64,000 bases of DNA, taken from positions 2,925,336-2,989,335 of the forward strand of contig NZ_CP013655.1 of assembly GCF_001465345.1 (NCBI RefSeq), read 5' to 3'. Numbering within the stretch: the stretch's first letter is position 1; each line of letters opens with the position of its first letter. Shown in pieces: positions 7,240-16,456 of the stretch. Position numbers and translations under genes: made by a program. The notes under the pieces are model-generated. The model was not told the DNA's origin. It saw only the letters and a list, made by a program, of their open reading frames with translations, and ran no database searches. Source of the stretch: Enterococcus rotai (GTDB lineage Bacteria; Bacillota; Bacilli; Lactobacillales; Enterococcaceae).

Positions 7240-8675
7240 TCAATTTAGAACAAGTGCTGCAAACCAAATTCGGGTTCAATACATTTAAACCGGGACAAAA
7301 AGAAGTAATCGAGCAATTATTAAGAAACCAAGATACGTTGGCTGTCTTACCTACAGGAACAGGTAAATCGTTATGTTATCAATTTGTTGGACAGATACTA
7401 ACGGGTTCAGTGCTGATTGTCTCACCGTTACTTTCTTTGATGGAAGACCAAGTGATCCAGCTTCAAAAAAAAGGTGAAACAAGTGTGATAGCAATAAATA
7501 GTAGTTTGTCTTTTTCAGAAAAGCAATATGTCCTAAATCATTTAAGGGATTATAAGTATATTTTGATCAGTCCTGAAACGTTGACACAAAAAGAGGTTCG
7601 TACCAAAATAGCTCATTTAAAGATCGCCTTGTTTGTCGTTGACGAAGCGCACTGCGTTTCTCAATGGGGCGTTGATTTTAGACCAGAATATACCAAATTA
7701 GCTAAGATTCAAGCAGAGTGTGGCAATCCACTAACATTAGCATTAACTGCTACAGCAACGCCAGCAGTTAAAAAAGAAATTATCAATCAAGTTTTTAGCT
7801 ATCGGACAAACGTTTCTGAAGTGATTTATTCTGTAAATCGACCTAATATTGGTTTGATTGTCAATCAGTGTACAGAAAAGAACGATACACTCATTTCTTA
7901 TTTGACCCAGCTTAAAAATAAAGGGATCATTTATTGTGCAACTAGAAAAACAGCCGAAAAAATCAATCGTTTGATCAAAGAAGAAACTGATTTAACGTCA
8001 GCTTTTTATCATGGCGGGTTGACTGCAAATGAACGTAGTTTATTGCAACAGCAGTTTGTAGCAAATCAATTAGACGTTTTATGTGCTACGAATGCCTTTG
8101 GTATGGGGATCGATAAACCTGATGTGCGTTTTGTTATTCATTATGATTGCCCGGATAGCTTAGAGAATTATGTTCAAGAAATCGGGCGGGCGGGTCGAGA
8201 TGGTCAAGCGAGTGTTGCAATTTTACTCTATCAAAAAGGGGATGAATCGATTCATTATTATTTCCAATCAGAAAGTAGACTAGATCGGACACTTTTAAAT
8301 GAGTTCGCTACCAGACAATCAGAGAATCAGGAACATCTCTTGCCAGTATTAAATGAAATTCAGCAAAAATGGTTGCAAGGCTATTTAGAAAAAGACTATA
8401 CAATTGAAGAGTTGAAACAAAGATTATTAAGAAAAGAGAAAGAAAGGCAACAACAATTAGCGGTTATGTTAAACTATATCAAAGAAGCAAAATGCCGTCG
8501 TGTATTCATTCAGCAGTATTTTTCAGAAAAAATCACGGAAAGCAGTCAAGAAATTTGTTGTGACCGTTGTGGCTTATCCTTTGACAAGTACAAAGCCCGA
8601 ATAGTACAATCACCAGAAGAAAACGAAATCTCCAATCAGTGGGAGGACATTTTAATAAGATTATTTAAAGAATGA
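7236..8675 (+). CDS. recQ: RecQ-family ATP-dependent DNA helicase (short, RecS-like)
   Basis: This 3'-5' superfamily 2 helicase for DNA repair and recombination is 479 residues from the ATG that overlaps the ypbB stop. Walker A PTGTGKS is at residues 39-45 and the DEAH box at 136-139. Motif VI QEIGRAGRDG lies near residue 330. A Cys-rich zinc region (C...CCDRC) closes the RecQ C-terminal part near residues 420-447. It lacks an HRDC domain and is shorter than classic RecQ (about 600 residues), like B. subtilis RecS. The frame is open from 7098, deep inside ypbB, but no ribosome site supports that start. Confidence 0.92.
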   Translation: MINLEQVLQTKFGFNTFKPGQKEVIEQLLRNQDTLAVLPTGTGKSLCYQFVGQILTGSVLIVSPLLSLMEDQVIQLQKKGETSVIAINSSLSFSEKQYVLNHLRDYKYILISPETLTQKEVRTKIAHLKIALFVVDEAHCVSQWGVDFRPEYTKLAKIQAECGNPLTLALTATATPAVKKEIINQVFSYRTNVSEVIYSVNRPNIGLIVNQCTEKNDTLISYLTQLKNKGIIYCATRKTAEKINRLIKEETDLTSAFYHGGLTANERSLLQQQFVANQLDVLCATNAFGMGIDKPDVRFVIHYDCPDSLENYVQEIGRAGRDGQASVAILLYQKGDESIHYYFQSESRLDRTLLNEFATRQSENQEHLLPVLNEIQQKWLQGYLEKDYTIEELKQRLLRKEKERQQQLAVMLNYIKEAKCRRVFIQQYFSEKITESSQEICCDRCGLSFDKYKARIVQSPEENEISNQWEDILIRLFKE

Positions 8676-8690
8676 AAATAATCTTTTTTT
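8657..8690 (+). terminator. recQ terminator overlapping the stop codon
   Basis: AAGATTATTT pairs with AAATAATCTT and runs into seven Ts. The recQ stop codon lies in the loop. Confidence 0.75.
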
Positions 8691-8713
8691 AGACTGCAGT
8701 TGACAAAAAGCTG

Positions 8714-8722
8714 TGGTATAAT
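8714..8722 (+). promoter_or_regulatory. Extended -10 promoter of the LysM gene
   Basis: TGGTATAAT is a perfect extended -10 element about 32 nt before the GTG start. A TTGACA at 8700-8705 is only 11 nt away and is too close to act as its -35. Confidence 0.65.
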
Positions 8723-8754
8723 AGCAAACGAGAGAATTTTAGGAGGAACGATAC

Positions 8755-9318
8755 GTGAGTAAAAAAGATAAGAAAAAACCATCAGGTGCACGTGAACCTT
8801 GGGAGCAGTCAATTTATGAAACAGATAAAAATGCTGGGGGTTCCCGCTCAGAGAAACGTCAACAAAAAAAGGGCAACACGGTCTTTCTAACAATTTTAGT
8901 GATTCTTTTACTATTGATCATTGCTTTACCAGTTGGAACATACCTTTACGTGATGAGAGATAAACCAAATGACAATAAAAATGCTAGTCAGCCTTCATCA
9001 TCGGTGGTGGTTCAATCTTCAACAAAAAATAGCACAACACAACCATCATCTTCAAGTGCTGATGCATCACAAGAACAGCCTGCATCTTCTTCTGATGTAA
9101 CAAATGGTGACGGACAAAATAGTAGCAGTAGTAATGTGCCGCAAGAGTCAACACCTCAGTCAGTTGCAGAAGAGCCAGAATATACAGAAGTGTTGAATGG
9201 TGAAGGATTCCAACAAGTAGCAGCACGAAATGGGATTTCTATCGAACAATTGGAGCAGTTAAATGGGCGTTCTAGAAATGAAACCTTATTCCCAGGAGAT
9301 AAACTGCGCGTGAAATAA
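8755..9318 (+). CDS. Membrane-anchored LysM-domain protein
   Basis: This 187-residue protein starts at GTG 8755 with AGGAGG 8 nt upstream. A charged cytoplasmic N-terminus (about 1-40, rich in Lys) is followed by one transmembrane segment (about 42-66, TVFLTILVILLLLIIALPV). A long Ser/Gln/Thr-rich extracellular linker (about 75-140) leads to a single C-terminal LysM domain (about 143-187, EGFQQVAARNGISIEQLEQLNG) that should bind peptidoglycan. It corresponds in position and layout to B. subtilis YpbE downstream of recS. No catalytic domain is present, so it is probably a wall-contacting accessory protein. Confidence 0.88.
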   Translation: MSKKDKKKPSGAREPWEQSIYETDKNAGGSRSEKRQQKKGNTVFLTILVILLLLIIALPVGTYLYVMRDKPNDNKNASQPSSSVVVQSSTKNSTTQPSSSSADASQEQPASSSDVTNGDGQNSSSSNVPQESTPQSVAEEPEYTEVLNGEGFQQVAARNGISIEQLEQLNGRSRNETLFPGDKLRVK

Positions 9319-9357
9319 ACATTCGAGATAATAATTTTATTTTGGGTCTCGATTATT

Positions 9358-9403
9358 AAGGGTCTGCAACAAAACAACCAATGTTTTGTGCCAGACTCTT
9401 TTA
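9358..9403 (+). terminator. Terminator after the LysM gene
   Basis: GGGTCTG pairs with CAGACTC, inner CAAAACA pairs with TGTTTTG, followed by Ts. Confidence 0.85.
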
Positions 9404-9429
9404 CTATGTGATAAACAAAGGAGTTTGTT

Positions 9430-10098
9430 ATGAAAAAGATAAGCATTGCCATTGACGGCCCAGCATCTTCTGGGAAAAGTACGGTAGCTAAGATTTTAGC
9501 CAAAAAATTGAATTATATTTATTGTGATACTGGTGCTATGTATCGAGCATTGACCTATTTAGCAATCCAAAAAAATATCGATTTTGAAGATGAGAAAGCG
9601 TTGAGTGATTTATGTTTAGATCATACGATTTCATTCCAGCAAACCGAAAAAGATCAGCTAGTTTTTATTGATGGCCTTGAAGTCACTGAAGCAATCAGGC
9701 AACCTGATGTGACGAATTCGGTCTCAATCGTTGCCAAACACGGCGCTGTTAGGGAGAAGATGGTCGAATTACAGCAAATGATCGGTCGGACCGGTGGCGT
9801 TGTAATGGATGGTCGTGATATTGGGACAGCTGTATTACCTGAGGCAGAAGTAAAAATTTTCTTAGTTGCCAGTGTGGTTGAGCGTGCTGAAAGACGCTAT
9901 AAGGAAAACCAACAAAAAGGGATCACAACAGACTTTGAAACGTTAAAAGAGGAAATCGAACACCGTGATTATTTGGATTCAACAAGGGAAGTTTCGCCTT
10001 TAAAACAAGCGGAAGATGCTGTGAAAATCGATACAACGGGTATGAGTATTGAAGAGGTTGTAAATACAATTGAAAAGGTTATTTCAAAGAAAAACTAA
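9430..10098 (+). CDS. cmk: Cytidylate kinase
   Basis: Cytidylate kinase phosphorylates CMP and dCMP to the diphosphates with ATP in pyrimidine nucleotide salvage and recycling. The P-loop GPASSGKST is at residues 10-18. The substrate-binding segment includes DTGAMYRA (about 35-42), and the conserved MDGRDIGT motif is near residues 126-133. The [14 protein letters not shown] lid/substrate region lies near 180-195. At 222 residues it is the usual length. It is followed by rpsA, a very common bacterial pairing, with about 200 nt between them. Confidence 0.95.
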   Translation: MKKISIAIDGPASSGKSTVAKILAKKLNYIYCDTGAMYRALTYLAIQKNIDFEDEKALSDLCLDHTISFQQTEKDQLVFIDGLEVTEAIRQPDVTNSVSIVAKHGAVREKMVELQQMIGRTGGVVMDGRDIGTAVLPEAEVKIFLVASVVERAERRYKENQQKGITTDFETLKEEIEHRDYLDSTREVSPLKQAEDAVKIDTTGMSIEEVVNTIEKVISKKN

Positions 10099-10309
10099 AC
10101 CTGTTATAAGCCAATTAGAATTGTTTTTAGGAAAGTATAACTGTGTTAAAGTGATACTTTCTTTGTCTTAAAGAAAGAAAATAACTTCTTATCTCAAATA
10201 AAAAAAAGAAAATGAGAGAAATCGCTTTATTTTTTCAGTAAAATCCCGTACTATTAAGGGAGTAGGTCAGTTTTTTACGAATTTTTTGGTGGCATAGGAG
10301 GATATATTC

Positions 10310-11521
10310 ATGACAGAAGACAAAAAAGTGGAAATCAGCAATGAAACAATGGAAGATGCAATGAACAGTGTCCAAGAGGTAAGCGTCGGCGACATCGTTA
10401 AAGGTGAAGTGCTTGCGGTTGAGGACAAACAAGTCGTTGTTGGTATCGAAGGTGCAGGCGTTGAAGGCGTAGTACCAGCAAAAGAATTATCAACTACACA
10501 AGTAGAAGATATCAACGAATTAGTGAGTGTCGGTGACATTTTAGATTTAGTTGTCATCACATCGATTGGTAAAGATAAAGAAAATGGTAGCTATTTACTT
10601 TCAAAACGTCGTTTAGATGCTAAAAAAGTTTGGGAAGAAATCGAAGCCGATTTCAAAGCAGGCAAAATCATCGAAGCACCTGTTACAAACGTTGTAAAAG
10701 GCGGTTTAGTTGTTGATGTAGGTGTCCGCGGATTTGTTCCAGCATCAATGGTAGAAGACCATTTCGTTGCTGATTTTTCAGAATATAAAGGCCAAACATT
10801 GACGTTCAAAATCATCGAGATCGAGCCTTCAGAAAATCGCTTGATTTTATCGCATAAAGCAGTTGTTGCGGCTGAGAAAAATTCTAAGAAAAAAGATATC
10901 TTAGCTACTTTACATGATGGTGATATCGTTGACGGAAAAGTTGCTCGTTTAACTGATTTTGGTGCGTTTATTGACTTAGGCGGTATCGATGGATTAGTGC
11001 ACGTTTCTGAAATTGCGCATCAACATGTGGGGAAACCAAGTGATGTGTTAACTGTAGGTGACGATGTAAAAGTTAAAATTCTTTCGATTAATCCAGATGA
11101 AGAACGTGTTTCTCTATCAATCAAAGAAACATTGGCTGGACCTTGGGAAGATATTGAAAACAAAGCAGCTGTTGGTTCTGTTCTTGATGGAACTGTCAAA
11201 CGTTTAACTAGTTTCGGCGCATTTGTTGAGGTATTTCCAGGTGTTGAAGGCTTAGTTCATATTTCTCAAATTTCGCATAAACATATTGCAACACCTCACG
11301 AAGTTTTACAAGAAGGTGATGCTATTCAAGTAAAAGTATTGGAAGTTAATCCAGATGAACACCGGATTGCTTTAAGCATCAAAGCATTAGAAGCAAAACC
11401 AGAATCTCAAGAAGAACCAAAAGATGTTCAAGAATATGAGTTACCAGAAGAAAATACTGGTTTCACAATGGGTGATATCTTAGGTGATGCACTAAAAGCA
11501 CAAGATTCTGATTCAGAATAA
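10310..11521 (+). CDS. rpsA: 30S ribosomal protein S1 homologue
   Basis: This is a Gram-positive type S1 protein of 403 residues with four S1 RNA-binding OB-fold repeats at about residues 20-90, 105-175, 192-262 and 278-348. The last two are the most regular (DFGAFIDLGGIDGLVHVSEI and SFGAFVEVFPGVEGLVHISQI, each shown for the conserved GAF...GLVH pattern). An acidic tail follows. S1 helps mRNA binding to the small subunit, although the low-GC Gram-positive form has fewer repeats than the six of E. coli. The preceding 200 bases (10099-10309) contain a likely promoter and no other feature. Confidence 0.93.
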   Translation: MTEDKKVEISNETMEDAMNSVQEVSVGDIVKGEVLAVEDKQVVVGIEGAGVEGVVPAKELSTTQVEDINELVSVGDILDLVVITSIGKDKENGSYLLSKRRLDAKKVWEEIEADFKAGKIIEAPVTNVVKGGLVVDVGVRGFVPASMVEDHFVADFSEYKGQTLTFKIIEIEPSENRLILSHKAVVAAEKNSKKKDILATLHDGDIVDGKVARLTDFGAFIDLGGIDGLVHVSEIAHQHVGKPSDVLTVGDDVKVKILSINPDEERVSLSIKETLAGPWEDIENKAAVGSVLDGTVKRLTSFGAFVEVFPGVEGLVHISQISHKHIATPHEVLQEGDAIQVKVLEVNPDEHRIALSIKALEAKPESQEEPKDVQEYELPEENTGFTMGDILGDALKAQDSDSE

Positions 11522-11536
11522 TGATGTTTAAGATAT

Positions 11537-11567
11537 AAGAGCGAGGGGAAACCCTCGTTCTTTTTTC
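11537..11567 (+). terminator. rpsA terminator
   Basis: AAGAGCGAGGG pairs with CCCTCGTTCTT and is followed by a T run. Confidence 0.9.
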
Positions 11568-11579
11568 GTTCCAATAATA

Positions 11580-11622
11580 AAAACCCTCACCAGTAAAGAT
11601 CGTTTAGTGGCTGAGGGTTTTG
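11580..11622 (-). terminator. Terminator of the AraC-type regulator gene
   Basis: Read on the minus strand, AAAACCCTCA pairs with TGAGGGTTTT around a partly paired centre and runs into Ts, facing the gene at 11631-12407. Confidence 0.75.
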
Positions 11623-11630
11623 TTATAAAA

Positions 11631-12407
11631 TTAATTATAAATCACACGCAAATCAGCAGGGGTATGTTCCCCGCGATACTGTTTACGGAATTGGTGAGGG
11701 GATTGCCCCACTTTTTTCTTAAATAACTTACTAAAATAGGTAGAATCAATGTAACCAACCGTACCAGAAATTTCAGTGATAGATTCTTCTGTCTTCATCA
11801 GTAATTGTTTGGCTTTTTCAATGCGATAAGCAGTCAGGTAATCAATAAAATTCATCCCCACAGCCTCTTTAAAAAATCGGCTGACATAATGACGATTTAA
11901 ATGCATAATATCGGCTAAAGTTGTCAAGTTGATTTCTTCATCATAATGTTCATGAATGTAATCCAAAATCGTATTAATTTGCTCTTTTGCTAAAACAGTT
12001 GGTTTATTATTCAAGACATCCATCAAAGAAACTTGGTTTAGAGATTTTACACAACGATCGATCGCAAATTTTAACTCATTAAAATCAATGGGTGTCAATA
12101 AATAATCGATTACACCACAACGTAAAGCTTGATGGATACTTTGGAAGTTATCTCGCTCGGTCATTATGATTACTTTAATATTCGGCAGTTGTTGAACTAT
12201 TTTACGTTTTACGATGAATCCATCAATATCTAAATGATCAATTGCAATCAACAGAATTTCTGGCAAAAGCTTTTCGGCAATGGCTAAGGCTTCTTGTTCC
12301 GTTTCAGCTGGAGGTAATACTTTTATATTCATAAATGAATCGTTGATAGATTGTTGAAGTATTCGTTGTTCGTTTGGATCGTTGCTGACAATCAATAATC
12401 GGCACAT
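11631..12407 (-). CDS. AraC-type regulator with degenerate receiver domain
   Basis: This 258-residue protein has a response-regulator-like N-terminal domain (about 1-120) and a C-terminal pair of AraC/XylS helix-turn-helices (about 150-248, LTTLADIMHLNRHYVSRFFKEAVG and the second HTH near IDSTYFSKLFKKKVG). It resembles the YesN group. The receiver lacks key residues. The usual phospho-acceptor Asp aligns with Ala55 (LLIAIDHLDIDG against the usual LTDIRMPGMDG pattern). The acidic pair is reduced to ND (9-10), and the conserved Lys before Pro is Thr (LLTPID). Phosphorylation control is therefore unlikely. No sensor kinase is adjacent. It is divergent from an aldehyde dehydrogenase that it may control. 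Confidence 0.85.
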   Translation of the reverse strand: MCRLLIVSNDPNEQRILQQSINDSFMNIKVLPPAETEQEALAIAEKLLPEILLIAIDHLDIDGFIVKRKIVQQLPNIKVIIMTERDNFQSIHQALRCGVIDYLLTPIDFNELKFAIDRCVKSLNQVSLMDVLNNKPTVLAKEQINTILDYIHEHYDEEINLTTLADIMHLNRHYVSRFFKEAVGMNFIDYLTAYRIEKAKQLLMKTEESITEISGTVGYIDSTYFSKLFKKKVGQSPHQFRKQYRGEHTPADLRVIYN

Positions 12408-12603
12408 AAATAAACCCTCTTTTCTTTGATGAGATAATAGTCCTTTTTGTTTGTGAAATTTTCTTTATTACTCTATGATACCTTGAATAAATTCAGCTTT
12501 CAAGTGTAATTGTTTGTGAAAAAAATTCGCGGATAGGTAAATTTTGTCCATAATCTTCTTAAAATATTCCCTAACAAATTGATTTAAATAGATTAAAATT
12601 AAT

Positions 12604-12618
12604 TTGTAAGCGTTTAAG
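12604..12618 (+). promoter_or_regulatory. Possible CcpA cre site
   Basis: TTGTAAGCGTTTAAG fits the cre consensus WTGNAANCGNWNNCW except for one late position. It lies 45 nt upstream of the aldehyde dehydrogenase start, a normal place for carbon catabolite control. The call rests on consensus match only. Confidence 0.5.
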
Positions 12619-12662
12619 GCGCTAATAAGAGAACGAACGACAAAAATAGAGGAGTGTTCAAA

Positions 12663-14000
12663 ATGACTGAACTAAAAGTAAAAGAAATTGAAACACTAGT
12701 TGCAACTGCGAAAGAAGCACAAAGTAAATATGAAAGCTACACTCAAGAACAAGTAGATGCGATCGTGAAAAATGTATACCAAAAGACACTTGATAATGCG
12801 GAAAAATTAGCTATTTCAGCTAACGAAGAAACTGGTTTTGGGAAAGTTTCAGATAAAATCATCAAAAATACATTTGCTAGTGAGCAAGTTTATGAAAGTA
12901 TTAAAGATCTCGCAACTGTTGGTGTGATCAATCGTCGTAAAGAAGATAAAATCATTGAAATTGGTATTCCTTTAGGTGTAGTAGCAGGCTTGATCCCTTC
13001 AACAAATCCAACAGCTACAGTTATTTTTAAAGCATTGATTGCCTTAAAAACAAGAAATGCAATTATTTTTTCACCACATCCAAAAGCGTTGAAATCGATT
13101 TTGATGGCAGCAGAAATTATTGAGAAAGCAGCCGTTGAAGCTGGAGCACCAGCTGGATTAGTTCAAGTGATCCAAGAACCTACATTGGAAGCAACAAGTG
13201 CTTTGATGAAACACGAGGATATTTCGTTGATCCTTGCTACAGGTGGTAAAGCAATGGTGCAGGCAGCTTATAGTTCAGGAAATCCGGCAATTGGAGTAGG
13301 TCCTGGAAACGTTCCAGTCTTGATTGATGCAACAGCGGATATTAAACATGCGATTGATTGCGTAGTTAGTAGTAAAACATTTGATAATGGAATCATTTGT
13401 GCCTCAGAGCAAGCGCTTGTAGTAGATAAATCCGTAAAAGCGGCCGTTATCGAAGAATTAAAGGCGAAGAAAGCTTATTTTATGAATGAAGAAGAATCGG
13501 CAAAAGTCAGCCAATTTATCTTAAGAGAAACAGGGACATTAAACCCAGATATCGTTGGAAAAAGTGCTTCAGACGTTGCAAAATTAGTGGGCATTTCTGT
13601 ACCGGAAGAAACATCTATTTTAATTTCAGAACAGACTGAGATTGGGCACCATAATCCATATTCAAGAGAAAAATTAACGCCAATCTTAGGCTTGTTCACA
13701 GTTGACTCGTTTGAAACAGGCGTAGCAACGTGTAAGGCATTACTTGCGAATGAAGGAACAGGCCATACAGCGGTGATCCATACAACGAAAGATGCTAATG
13801 CCGAAATATTTGGATTAGAAATGAGAGCGTCTCGTATTCTAGTTAATACATTAGGGGCTTTAGGAGCAATTGGTGCAACAACAAAATTGGCGCCTTCGAT
13901 GACCTTAGGCTGTGGCGCAATGGGCGGAAGTAGTACAACCGATAATGTAACAGCTCATCATTTGATGAATGTAAAACGTATCGCATATGGTGTCGAATAA
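12663..14000 (+). CDS. CoA-acylating acetaldehyde dehydrogenase (single domain)
   Basis: This enzyme of about 445 residues interconverts acetyl-CoA (or another acyl-CoA) plus NADH with the free aldehyde and CoA. It equals the N-terminal half of AdhE without the iron alcohol dehydrogenase half. The catalytic Cys is in the AdhE-like motif FDNGIICASEQALVV. Cofactor-site features such as IPSTNPTATVIFKAL and GVGPGNVPV are intact. The physiological substrate is not certain. No microcompartment shell gene is nearby. The frame opens at GTG 12654, but ATG 12663 sits 8 nt after GGAG and is the better start. A cre-like site upstream and a divergent AraC-type regulator suggest control by carbon supply. 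Confidence 0.87.
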   Translation: MTELKVKEIETLVATAKEAQSKYESYTQEQVDAIVKNVYQKTLDNAEKLAISANEETGFGKVSDKIIKNTFASEQVYESIKDLATVGVINRRKEDKIIEIGIPLGVVAGLIPSTNPTATVIFKALIALKTRNAIIFSPHPKALKSILMAAEIIEKAAVEAGAPAGLVQVIQEPTLEATSALMKHEDISLILATGGKAMVQAAYSSGNPAIGVGPGNVPVLIDATADIKHAIDCVVSSKTFDNGIICASEQALVVDKSVKAAVIEELKAKKAYFMNEEESAKVSQFILRETGTLNPDIVGKSASDVAKLVGISVPEETSILISEQTEIGHHNPYSREKLTPILGLFTVDSFETGVATCKALLANEGTGHTAVIHTTKDANAEIFGLEMRASRILVNTLGALGAIGATTKLAPSMTLGCGAMGGSSTTDNVTAHHLMNVKRIAYGVE

Positions 14001-14026
14001 GTTCTGAGCGAGTTATTTGAAATGAA

Positions 14027-14071
14027 ATATCCTGTAATTGTCAAATCGTTTACGTGACAATTACAGGATTT
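14027..14071 (+). terminator. Terminator after the aldehyde dehydrogenase
   Basis: AATATCCTGTAATTGTC pairs with GACAATTACAGGATTT across about 13 nt. Confidence 0.88.
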
Positions 14072-14179
14072 ATTTGTATTCAGTGCTTTAATTGACTTAT
14101 TTCACTAGTTTTTCTTGCATCTTAGACAAGCTTTAGGTAAACTAGTAAAGATTGAAAACTTGTCAAGGAGGTAATTTGA

Positions 14180-15490
14180 ATGGCAAATCCAACAATTGCA
14201 ATTGTCGGTCGCCCGAATGTTGGGAAATCGACGATTTTTAACCGTATAGCTGGTGAGAGAATCTCTATTGTAGAAGATACACCAGGTGTAACAAGAGACC
14301 GTATTTATGCCACTGGAGAGTGGTTAGGACGTGAATTTAGTATTATTGATACAGGTGGTATCGATCTAAGTGACGAACCGTTTATGGAGCAAATCAAGCA
14401 TCAAGCTGAAATTGCGATTGAAGAAGCAGATGTGATCGTATTTGTAGCGAGTGGTAGAGAAGGTGTTACGGATGCAGACGAATTAGTAGCAAAAATCTTA
14501 TATCGCAGTAATAAGCCAGTGATCTTAGCTGTCAATAAAGTGGATAATCCAGAGATGAGAAATGAAATCTATGAATTTTATTCTTTAGGTTTAGGCGATC
14601 CATTCCCGATTTCAGGGAGTCATGGTTTGGGAATCGGTGATGTTTTAGACGAAGCAGTCAAACATTTTTCTACTGAAATCGAAGAAGAAGACGCAGATAC
14701 GATCAAATTTAGTTTGATTGGACGTCCTAATGTTGGGAAATCTTCCTTGATCAATGCGATTCTTGGTGAAGACCGTGTCATTGTTTCAGAAATCGAAGGA
14801 ACAACTCGTGATGCCATTGATACTCGTTTTGAATCTGAGAATGGACAAAAATTTTTGATGATCGATACAGCTGGTATGCGAAAACGAGGCAAAGTCTACG
14901 AATCAACAGAAAAATACAGTGTGATGCGTGCCATGCGTGCGATTGAACGTTCAGACATTGTTTTAATGGTTTTAAATGCCGAAGAAGGTATTCGTGAACA
15001 AGATAAGAAAGTTGCGGGATATGCACATGAAGCTGGTCGTGGGATCATTATCGTTGTGAATAAATGGGATACGATCGAAAAAGAAACAAATACGATGCGC
15101 GATTTTGAAGAAGAGATTCGCGAAGAGTTTCGTTATTTAGATTATGCGCCGATCATTTTTGTTTCGGCAGTAACGAAACAACGCTTGAATAAACTACCAG
15201 AATTGATTGAATTAGTCAGCATGAACCAAAATCTGCGGATTCCGTCTGCGCTATTGAACGATGTAGTGATGGATGCGATTGCGATCAATCCAACGCCAAC
15301 AGATAAAGGCAAGCGTCTAAAAGTATTCTATGGTACTCAAGTAGCGATCAAACCGCCAACATTTGTCATTTTTGTAAATGAAGAAGAATTGATGCATTTT
15401 TCATATGCAAGATTTTTAGAAAATCAAATTCGTAAAGCCTTCACGTTTGAAGGAACACCAATCAAAATTATCCCGAGAAGACGGAAGTAG
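14180..15490 (+). CDS. der: Ribosome biogenesis GTPase Der (EngA)
   Basis: Der is an essential GTPase with two tandem G domains that assists 50S subunit maturation. G domain 1 begins with GRPNVGKST (residues 8-16), with DTPGVTRDR and the NKVD specificity motif near residue 118. G domain 2 begins with a second GRPNVGKSS near residue 181 and has NKWD near 293. The C-terminal KH-like domain (about 350-436) binds rRNA. At 436 residues the length is exact for the family. A strong AAGGAGG ribosome site precedes the ATG. hup follows about 250 nt later under its own signals. Confidence 0.96.
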   Translation: MANPTIAIVGRPNVGKSTIFNRIAGERISIVEDTPGVTRDRIYATGEWLGREFSIIDTGGIDLSDEPFMEQIKHQAEIAIEEADVIVFVASGREGVTDADELVAKILYRSNKPVILAVNKVDNPEMRNEIYEFYSLGLGDPFPISGSHGLGIGDVLDEAVKHFSTEIEEEDADTIKFSLIGRPNVGKSSLINAILGEDRVIVSEIEGTTRDAIDTRFESENGQKFLMIDTAGMRKRGKVYESTEKYSVMRAMRAIERSDIVLMVLNAEEGIREQDKKVAGYAHEAGRGIIIVVNKWDTIEKETNTMRDFEEEIREEFRYLDYAPIIFVSAVTKQRLNKLPELIELVSMNQNLRIPSALLNDVVMDAIAINPTPTDKGKRLKVFYGTQVAIKPPTFVIFVNEEELMHFSYARFLENQIRKAFTFEGTPIKIIPRRRK

Positions 15491-15737
15491 CGCATTTTAC
15501 CACACTTTTTTCAAATGTACAAATAAATTCATTGAGTTATAAAAAAAAATGATAGTTTTAGAAAAAACTGGTTAAAACGCATCAAAAACCTTGCTATTAC
15601 AAGCTTCCTATGATATCGTGATAACAGAATATTGATCCAATTCAATATTTGTACGTGATTTTTGGACCACTCAAAAAGAAACGTAAATTCGATATCTTTT
15701 AGATATCCTATCCCTTGTGGAGGAGGTGAAATAATCC

Positions 15738-16013
15738 ATGGCAAATAAAGCAGAATTAATCGAAAACGTTGCATCTTCAACTGGTTTAACTAAAAAAGAC
15801 GCAACTGCAGCAGTGGATGCTGTATTTTCAACAATCCAAGAATCTCTTGCTAAAGGTGAAAAAGTTCAATTAATCGGTTTTGGTAACTTTGAAGTACGCG
15901 AACGTGCGGCTCGTAAAGGACGTAACCCACAAACTGGTAAAGAAATTCAAATCGCTGCAAGTAAAGTACCTGCGTTCAAACCAGGTAAAGCGTTGAAAGA
16001 TGCTGTTAAATAA
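15738..16013 (+). CDS. hup: DNA-binding protein HU
   Basis: This 91-residue histone-like protein forms dimers that bend and compact DNA. It has the full HU fold, with [22 protein letters not shown] at the start (shown as NKAELI) and the signature [21 protein letters not shown] near residues 46-66, whose Arg-rich beta arm and RNPQTG turn insert in the minor groove. The ribosome site AGGAGGTG is strong, as expected for an abundant protein. The 240-nt upstream region is AT-rich and probably carries the promoter. Confidence 0.96.
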   Translation: MANKAELIENVASSTGLTKKDATAAVDAVFSTIQESLAKGEKVQLIGFGNFEVRERAARKGRNPQTGKEIQIAASKVPAFKPGKALKDAVK

Positions 16014-16023
16014 GACAGTTCTT

Positions 16024-16055
16024 AGAACCCTTGATTATTCAAGGGTTCTTTCTTT
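16024..16055 (+). terminator. hup terminator
   Basis: AGAACCCTTG pairs with CAAGGGTTCT and Ts follow. A second hairpin, AAGCCAATC/GATTGGCTT, lies at 16066-16088. From there to 16456 I see only AT-rich sequence and a promoter-like TAAACT at about 16432. Confidence 0.85.
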
Positions 16056-16456
16056 ATGCAAAAAAGCCAATCAGCAAAGATTGGCTTAAGAGATAACAAA
16101 TAATCAGCTATGTTAAAAAATGAAACATGAAACTATGAACAGTGTCGCGTGCTAATTATTCAAATCATGACTGAATCACTTTGTTTCTTCGAACAGCAGT
16201 ATTCTAAGAACTGCGCTATTTTTCTTAGAGGTTGGCTATTTTTTGAAACAAACCCAGTATAAGCTATAAATAAGTTTTTTTTACATAAAAAAAGTAAAAT
16301 ATATCTGGTAATTTATGAATCAATAATGTCTGTTCTTTAAGAAAATTAAAAGAACAACTGTCTTTGATCAAGAATCATTGCTTTTCCAAAATAAAAATCA
16401 TCCCTCTTTCTGTTTTCCCTTGACTAATGGTAAACTGTAAGAGAGGGGTGTTATCG

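Noticed and set aside
8700-8722. TTGACA/TATAAT as a standard promoter
   Set aside because: The spacer is only 11 nt. The TATAAT is better explained as an extended -10 (TGGTATAAT).
12440-12540. Rex operator (TTGTGAA...TTCACAA) upstream of the aldehyde dehydrogenase
   Set aside because: TTGTGAA half-sites occur twice, but the second half is TTCGCGG with a 5-nt spacer instead of 4; too weak to annotate.
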